From the NCBI GenBank assembly GCA_014359685.1, contig JACIYY010000315.1, forward strand, positions 1 through 6,131: a DNA stretch of 6,131 nucleotides. The letters are read 5' to 3'. Below the pieces are notes generated by a model. That model searched no databases. It was not told the origin of the DNA and saw only the letters and a program-made list of their open reading frames with translations. Position 1 is the stretch's first letter. Every line of letters begins with the position of its first letter. The stretch comes from Porphyrobacter sp. (GTDB lineage: Bacteria; Pseudomonadota; Alphaproteobacteria; Sphingomonadales; Sphingomonadaceae). Positions 5,442-6,131 of the stretch are shown piece by piece. A program made the position numbers and the translations under genes.

Positions 5442-5464
5442 CCTCAAAAAAGAGGAAACCAAAA

Positions 5465-5650
5465 ATGGCTTCGTCAAATCTCGGCTTTGACGAAGCCCTC
5501 GCTCGCTTTATCCAGACCGACCCTAAGGAAGTTGAAGATGCTGCCGACAGGGTGAATAAGGACGACGAGGAGGCGCGACGATATGCCGAAGAGCGACGAG
5601 ATAGCATCAACCGAGGAGCAAGGCGAAGCCGAAAGCGGTTCCGTCTTTGA
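5465..5650 (+). CDS. Small charged protein of unknown function
   Basis: A 61-residue protein, not assigned to a named family. The ATG at 5465 is chosen because AGAGGA (5451-5456) lies eight bases upstream; a GTG at 5438 in the same frame overlaps the end of the transposase remnant and has no such site. The N-terminus SNLGFDEALARFIQTDPKEV resembles short proteins with a FDEALxRFxxxxP motif that are frequent near mobile DNA. The middle is rich in Asp/Glu/Arg and probably helical; the C-terminus (NRGARRSRKRFRL) is strongly basic. It starts 23 bases after the transposase stop, and its last 68 bases overlap the next gene. G+C content and codon use are unlike the genes to the left. No function can be proposed from the sequence; partnership with the next gene is an inference from the overlap. 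Confidence 0.65.
   Translation: MASSNLGFDEALARFIQTDPKEVEDAADRVNKDDEEARRYAEERRDSINRGARRSRKRFRL
5567..5573 (+). promoter_or_regulatory. Strong ribosome binding site inside the small gene
   Basis: GAGGAGG, nine bases before the ATG at 5583. It is the best Shine-Dalgarno match in the window and fixes the start of the second accessory gene inside the coding sequence of the first. In the small protein's frame these bases encode part of its acidic DDEEA stretch. Confidence 0.75.
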
Positions 5651-6131
5651 CTTTCTGTACCATGATCACAGGCGGATCGCCTCGTTTCTATCCCAATTTG
5701 ACGTCAACGGGCTCCTAACCGGCCTTACTCAAGGTGAGGGCGTCACGAAGGGGGCCAAACGGAGTAAAAGGCTGGGCGTTGGTGCTCAGGCTCCGCTCGT
5801 CGGCGGCGGAAGTCTGGACTTTGAAATTGGGCCTGGCGAGGCTGGCTCACAAACGCTGGAACGTATCTATGATCCGTTTTGGGTAAATGCACGCCAGTTC
5901 CTGGATGTGCTCACCGAACGGGATATGATTCAACGCGACATTTCTGCCGCCAATATGGGGGAGTTTGTGCTCGCCAAGGGTTTTCTTAGTGTTCTCGATC
6001 TCGTCATGTTCAAGGAGGCTTGGAAACTTCCATCTCTTCAGCGGATGATCAAGGCGGGCATGGGCCTCGAGAAGCCGATGGGGAATATGACAGCGGTGCA
6101 GAAAGCCGCCGCAAAGGAGCAAAAAACGCAG
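5583..6131 (+). CDS. DUF6414-like protein, 3' end beyond the window
   Basis: An open frame of 183 codons without a stop up to the window edge, so the gene is incomplete. The ATG at 5583 has GAGGAGG at 5567-5573 and overlaps the small gene by 68 bases in another frame. After about 20 acidic residues comes FDFLYHDHRRIASFLSQFD, which resembles the N-terminus of DUF6414 proteins (a tyrosine, an arginine-isoleucine and SFLSQ, then a GxLTxxTQ stretch; here GLLTGLTQGEG). A Gly-rich part (about residues 60-85) follows, then ERIYDPFWVNARQFLDVLTE and a helical region ending near LPSLQRMIKAG. No signal peptide or membrane segment is seen. The family has no settled function and is often found in variable genome regions. 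The assignment rests on remembered family patterns and needs a profile search. Confidence 0.7.
   Translation, partial: MPKSDEIASTEEQGEAESGSVFDFLYHDHRRIASFLSQFDVNGLLTGLTQGEGVTKGAKRSKRLGVGAQAPLVGGGSLDFEIGPGEAGSQTLERIYDPFWVNARQFLDVLTERDMIQRDISAANMGEFVLAKGFLSVLDLVMFKEAWKLPSLQRMIKAGMGLEKPMGNMTAVQKAAAKEQKTQ

Noticed and set aside
5847..6122. A 91-codon minus-strand frame at the right edge
   Set aside because: It lies opposite the DUF6414-like frame, which has a strong ribosome binding site and family-like sequence. The minus frame has no comparable support.
1..6131. CRISPR array or other regular repeat array
   Set aside because: No regularly spaced repeats of 20 bases or more were found by reading through the window.

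Overview
The window looks like a chromosomal segment of a high-G+C alphaproteobacterium, most likely a member of the Sphingomonadales (Erythrobacter/Sphingomonas type). This is inferred from the bamA-ompH-fabZ order followed by a cysteine-free bL31 gene, from the look of the proteins, and from very G+C-rich coding DNA up to about position 5230. No database search was possible.

Left part (1-2288, + strand): an envelope-biogenesis operon. It runs from the 3' end of bamA (outer-membrane protein insertase), through an OmpH/Skp-like periplasmic chaperone, to fabZ (3-hydroxyacyl-ACP dehydratase). Both junctions are TGATG stop/start overlaps. rpmE (ribosomal protein bL31) follows after about 125 bases that contain a possible promoter and a hairpin.

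Middle part (2327-3408, - strand): a two-gene unit, convergent with rpmE. A 2-oxoglutarate/Fe(II) oxygenase of the prolyl 4-hydroxylase type comes first, then a GFA/CENP-V-type zinc protein whose possible start overlaps the oxygenase stop codon. A histidine tRNA gene (3587-3664, + strand) with a good upstream promoter comes next. It is followed by a Glu/Leu/Phe/Val dehydrogenase, most like leucine dehydrogenase, and by a cold-shock protein gene. The cold-shock gene has a long leader, a CRP-like palindrome upstream and a textbook intrinsic terminator.

Right part (5231-6131): composition changes abruptly, from about 80% G+C in a sampled 60-base line of the dehydrogenase gene to about 50% in sampled lines here. 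This is accessory DNA. It holds a frameshifted C-terminal remnant of an IS1595-family transposase, then two tightly coupled genes. The first encodes a 61-residue charged protein. The second is a longer gene, open at the window's right edge, whose product resembles the DUF6414 family. The second gene begins inside the first, behind a strong GAGGAGG ribosome binding site. The arrangement suggests a decayed mobile element with passenger genes, or cargo brought in beside it. This is the most interesting part of the window, but its function cannot be read from the sequence.
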